A DNA stretch of 64,000 nucleotides from Mesorhizobium sp. WSM3862 (GTDB taxonomy: Bacteria; Pseudomonadota; Alphaproteobacteria; Rhizobiales; Rhizobiaceae). The notes below the pieces were generated by a model that was given only the letters and a program-made list of their open reading frames with translations, was not told where the DNA came from and ran no database searches. Positions 61,397-64,000 of this stretch are shown here, one piece after another (the stretch's first letter is position 1; each line of letters begins with the position of its first letter). The position numbers and the translations under genes were made by a program. The stretch covers positions 1 through 64,000 of the forward strand of contig NZ_NSGE01000008.1 of assembly GCF_002294985.1 (NCBI RefSeq), in the 5' to 3' direction.

Positions 61397-62091
61397 TCTC
61401 TTACGATCTGCCGCGACGTGCCGTTGCTGAAGCCCTGGGCGCCGGCCTGCTGGTGGCAACGGTGGTCGGTTCCGGCATCATGGCGGAGACGCTGACGCAT
61501 GACACCGCGCTGGCGCTGCTCGCCAACACGCTCGCGACCGGCGCCATGCTGGTGGTGTTGATCACCATCCTCGGACCGATCTCCGGGGCGCATTTCAATC
61601 CGGCCGTCTCGCTCGTCTTCTGTTTGAACCGGTCGCTGCCGGCGCGCGATCTGCCTGCCTATCTCGCCGCGCAGTTCGCCGGCGGCATCGCCGGCACGAT
61701 CGCCGCGCACCTCATGTTCGCCCTGCCGCCCTTGGAAATCGCGACCAAGCTGCGCGCCGGACCGGCGCAATGGTTTTCAGAGATTGTCGCGACATTCGGC
61801 CTGGTCGCTGTAATTCTCGCCGGCCTGCGCTTTGAGCGACGGGCTGTGCCATGGCTGGTAGGCCTCTTCATCACCGCCGCATACTGGTTCACCGCCTCTA
61901 CGTCGTTCGCCAATCCGGCCGTCGCCGTGGCGCGTGCGCTCACCGACAGCTTTTCCGGCATCAGGCCGGCCGATCTCCCGGGTTTCATCGTCGCCGAACT
62001 GCTCGGCGCCTTGATCGCGCTGGCGCTGATGGGATGGCTGCTGCGGCCCGAATCCATCGAGCAATCCGAGCCACTGAAAGCCGAGCCATGA
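61393..62091 (+). CDS. aqpS: aquaglyceroporin AqpS-like, arsenite channel
   Basis: This 232-residue protein is a MIP-family channel with six helices and two NPA boxes, HFNPAVS (near residue 65) and FANPAVAVAR (near residue 175). The selectivity region has small residues consistent with glycerol or arsenite passage. In Sinorhizobium meliloti an AqpS channel takes the place of an ArsB/Acr3 pump and lets arsenite made by ArsC leave the cell. Gene order and overlaps here match that design. Confidence 0.9.
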   Translation: MISYDLPRRAVAEALGAGLLVATVVGSGIMAETLTHDTALALLANTLATGAMLVVLITILGPISGAHFNPAVSLVFCLNRSLPARDLPAYLAAQFAGGIAGTIAAHLMFALPPLEIATKLRAGPAQWFSEIVATFGLVAVILAGLRFERRAVPWLVGLFITAAYWFTASTSFANPAVAVARALTDSFSGIRPADLPGFIVAELLGALIALALMGWLLRPESIEQSEPLKAEP

Positions 62092-62498
62092 CGGTCACCA
62101 TCTACCACAACCCCGCTTGCGGCACCTCGCGCAACACGCTTTCCATGATCCGCGCCAGCGGTGAGGAGCCGATGGTGATCGAATACCTGAAGGCGCCGCC
62201 GAGCCGCGAACGGCTACTCGAATTGATCGCGGCGATGGGCATCACCCCGCGCGACCTGTTGCGGGAGAAAGGCACGCCCTACGCGGAGCTTGGCCTCGCC
62301 GATCCGAAATGGAGCGACGACGAGCTGATCGGTTTCATGCTCGCCCATCCCATCCTCATCAACCGGCCGATCGTGGAGACGCCCAAAGGCACGAGGCTCT
62401 GCCGGCCGTCGGAGGCGGTGCTGCCGCTGCTCGACAACCCCGTGCGCGAATTCATCAAGGAGGATGGCGAGAAGGTCGCCTGGTTGCCGCAAACCTAG
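62088..62498 (+). CDS. arsC: arsenate reductase ArsC (glutaredoxin-dependent type)
   Basis: This 136-residue ArsC/Spx-fold protein has the active site HNPACGTSRNT with catalytic Cys near residue 11. Conserved arginine-containing segments follow (PPSRERL, HPILINRPIV). It reduces arsenate to arsenite using glutathione and glutaredoxin. It overlaps aqpS by four bases and is the last gene of the operon; the arsH often found next in rhizobia is not present before 64000. Confidence 0.95.
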   Translation: MTVTIYHNPACGTSRNTLSMIRASGEEPMVIEYLKAPPSRERLLELIAAMGITPRDLLREKGTPYAELGLADPKWSDDELIGFMLAHPILINRPIVETPKGTRLCRPSEAVLPLLDNPVREFIKEDGEKVAWLPQT

Positions 62499-62676
62499 AG
62501 CGCCAGATGCTTCATGAAGTAGATCGAGGCTCGTGGTTTGCGAACGGGTCGACAAAGTGATGCGGCACGACACCGACTTCTTGCCAGTTTCTGCATAAGG
62601 TCCGCCGCTATCGGAGCTTGGCGATAGATTTGTCGCGCGGCGAACCCATGGCGGCGATCGCTACGCCGGCAGCCGA

Positions 62677-62859
62677 TCAGGCGCAGTCCTTCAACTCGAC
62701 CACCTCGACGCCAAGGCGGAAGGCCTGACCATCGGCATAGGAGCGCGCATATTGCTCGGCTTCGAAAGGGAAGGTCATCGTTGTGCCGTAGGCGGTGACG
62801 CGCACCGTCCACCTCTGGCCCTTGACGAGTTCAACGCCGTGAAGCTTGGCCGTCGCCAT
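62677..62859 (-). CDS. small hypothetical protein (60 aa)
   Basis: The ATG at 62859 follows GGAGGAGGGTGAG and the product begins MATAKLHGVELVKGQRWTVR. It looks like a compact beta-sheet protein ending VEVVELKDCA with one Cys. A very strong ribosome binding site supports expression. No family is recognised. Confidence 0.65.
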   Translation of the reverse strand: MATAKLHGVELVKGQRWTVRVTAYGTTMTFPFEAEQYARSYADGQAFRLGVEVVELKDCA

Positions 62860-63063
62860 CTCACCCTCCTCCAGTCCGGCATGCTCGCGGACGCAAAGAC
62901 TAACGCCGCGGAAGTCGTTTGAGTACAAATAATCCGACCCAATCGTGTCGCTACCGCGTCGATTCCGACATTCGGCGCGGCGCTTCCGTGAAATGGATCA
63001 CGTTCGCTGCTGGAACCCTGGACAGGTCGAGTGGATTAGACTTACGAGCAGAGGAGGTGTCCC

Positions 63064-63213
63064 ATGATCCGCAAGCTGAAGTCCGGCGACTACCGGCTCT
63101 ATTCGCGCAAGGTGGATCCGAGGACCGGCAAACGCCGGAATCTCGGCACCTTCAAGTCGCGCGAGGCTGCCGAAAAGCACGAGCGCGAGGTGCAGTATTT
63201 CAAGCGGCATTAG
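63064..63213 (+). CDS. small basic protein (49 aa)
   Basis: ATG 63064 follows AGAGGAGGTGTCCC. The product is MIRKLKSGDYRLYSRKVD, PRTGKRRNLGTFKSREAAEK and HEREVQYFKRH. It resembles a short DNA- or RNA-binding beta-hairpin plus helix, like the N-terminal AP2-like domain of phage integrases. The same short protein type recurs in Mesorhizobium-like genomes. The function is not known. Confidence 0.7.
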   Translation: MIRKLKSGDYRLYSRKVDPRTGKRRNLGTFKSREAAEKHEREVQYFKRH

Positions 63214-63379
63214 CGTCTTGCGGCAACCTCGTTCGGTCCGGCGCCGCCTGTGCGGAAACGGGATCGGCGAGTGGGCAGTGATTAGAAAACGCTAACGGAA
63301 CGGAAACACGTCTGCGCTAGGGTGGTGCGTCGGGCGAGGGAGTTTGAGCCCGCCGGGCAAGTTTCGGGACCAGTGCATC

Positions 63380-63652
63380 ATGGCCACCTTTCCCCACTTA
63401 GAGCGCCGTCTTCATTCACGAGAATTCGTGCTGAAGGAGGCCACGATCGTCACCGGCGACGCCAGCATCAAGTGCTCCGTCCGTAACCAGCACGAGCATG
63501 GCGCCGAACTGCGCGTCGGGCCGCAGGTGGAATTGCCCGACCGTTTCACGCTCATTGTTCCCGATGACGACGCCGTCTATCGGGCCGTGGTGCGCTGGCG
63601 CCGCAACGAGCGCGTCGGCGTGCAGGTCTACAGCAATTCAATGAAGGGCTGA
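63380..63652 (+). CDS. PilZ domain protein
   Basis: This 90-residue protein begins MATFPHLERRLHSREFVLKE. It has PilZ-like features: CSVRNQHEHGAELRVG in the middle, a later PDRFTLIVPDDDAVYRAVV strand pair and RWRRNERVGVQVYS at the end. The RxxxR element for c-di-GMP is not obvious at the N-terminus, so ligand binding is uncertain. ATG 63380 is chosen from the start of the fold. Confidence 0.7.
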   Translation: MATFPHLERRLHSREFVLKEATIVTGDASIKCSVRNQHEHGAELRVGPQVELPDRFTLIVPDDDAVYRAVVRWRRNERVGVQVYSNSMKG

Positions 63653-63864
63653 TGGCCTCCTTCGTTAGCCCCGGCAACAAGCTCGAAATATCCAACCAGA
63701 CAGTGCGGCTCACGGCAATCTACCAGTTTTTGAGGGGGAGCCGCGGCGGAGCGGCGTCGCCGGCTTCTCCACCGCCGTCGTCTCGTTGAGCGCGGGGGCC
63801 ACGTGCAGGCCGCCGAGCGCGACCTGCTGAATGGAGGCCCGGCTCTCGTCGGACCCTCCCGTGC

Positions 63865-64000
63865 TCAGTCGTGATGCTCGGGCATCGACTTCAGCTGGTC
63901 CTTCGTCCATCTGGTCACGGCGTGGACGTCGCCGTCCTCGTCGCGCATGAAATCCAATTGGTTGGCGCTGACGGCGACCGGCTTTGCACCGATGCCGAGG
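63865..64000 (-). CDS. PRC-barrel domain protein, partial (C-terminus)
   Basis: The frame runs in from the window edge and ends at TGA 63865-63867. It reads LGIGAKPVAVSANQLDFM, RDEDGDVHAVTRWTKDQL and KSMPEHHD. The GIGxKPVAV motif and the following Leu-x-Phe strand are typical of PRC-barrel proteins of Rhizobiales that contain an exported or cytoplasmic barrel. The N-terminus lies beyond 64000, so a signal peptide cannot be assessed. Confidence 0.7.
   Translation of the reverse strand, partial: LGIGAKPVAVSANQLDFMRDEDGDVHAVTRWTKDQLKSMPEHHD

Noticed and set aside
63710..63910. 66-codon minus-strand frame near the right edge
   Set aside because: It overlaps the PRC-barrel gene in another frame and has no supporting signal; a frameshifted tail was considered but cannot be shown.

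Overview
The window is GC-rich, densely coded chromosome-type DNA from an alphaproteobacterium of the order Rhizobiales. The gene content and protein style fit Mesorhizobium or a close relative: a BA14K-family protein, an AqpS-type arsenic operon, a ROSE element before small heat-shock genes, a CIRCE-controlled groESL, CtrA-type TTAA-N7-TTAA boxes before minCDE, and many copies of a rhizobial palindromic intergenic repeat. The species is an inference from these features. No rRNA, tRNA, CRISPR array, plasmid backbone or intact insertion sequence was seen.

Left part (1-23773): mostly metabolic and hypothetical genes. They include a berberine-bridge-type flavin oxidase, a pair of near-identical zinc-ribbon genes flanking a small methyltransferase, an HMCES/YedK-type DNA-protein crosslink enzyme, and a translationally coupled cassette of type III polyketide synthase, methyltransferase and FAD oxidoreductase (6306-9354) that looks like a phenolic-lipid pathway. 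Further on are a Tlde1/DUF2778 protein, a UGT-like glycosyltransferase, a ThuA plus Gfo/Idh/MocA pair, an adenosine deaminase-family enzyme, a BKACE enzyme, a divergent HxlR regulator and RibD-like reductase, a MauG-type dihaem peroxidase, and an OsmC gene overlapping a carboxymuconolactone decarboxylase-family gene.

Middle (23860-45853): a patatin-like lipoprotein, a 2OG-Fe(II) oxygenase, a GYD-domain gene broken by an in-frame TGA, an ABC-F ATPase, and a chaperone island (htpG, groEL, groES, two hsp20 genes) carrying CIRCE and ROSE control elements. Then come a long coiled-coil protein, a class C beta-lactamase-family hydrolase, a KamA/EpmB-type radical SAM enzyme, a BA14K-family protein, a ferritin-like exported protein, a FAD-Rieske oxidoreductase and a cold-shock protein.

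Right part (46334-64000): minCDE behind CtrA boxes; a minus-strand surface-glycan cluster (acyltransferase, two GT2 glycosyltransferases, ABC exporter); an EamA/RhtA exporter; two paralogous secreted Gly/Asn-rich proteins; a NarX/NarL-type two-component pair; several tiny membrane proteins; a decayed insertion sequence beside a truncated DUF6428-like gene; the arsR-aqpS-arsC operon; and small genes including a PilZ protein and the end of a PRC-barrel protein at the window edge.

Decay is visible at several places: the GYD nonsense codon, a 3' remnant of an acyl-CoA synthetase at 36890-36991, the insertion-sequence remnant at 60463-60853, and a possible frameshift at 199-503. The strongest candidates for less-described biology are the type III PKS cassette, the Gly/Asn-rich paralog pair with its shared upstream element, and the duplicated zinc-ribbon genes.
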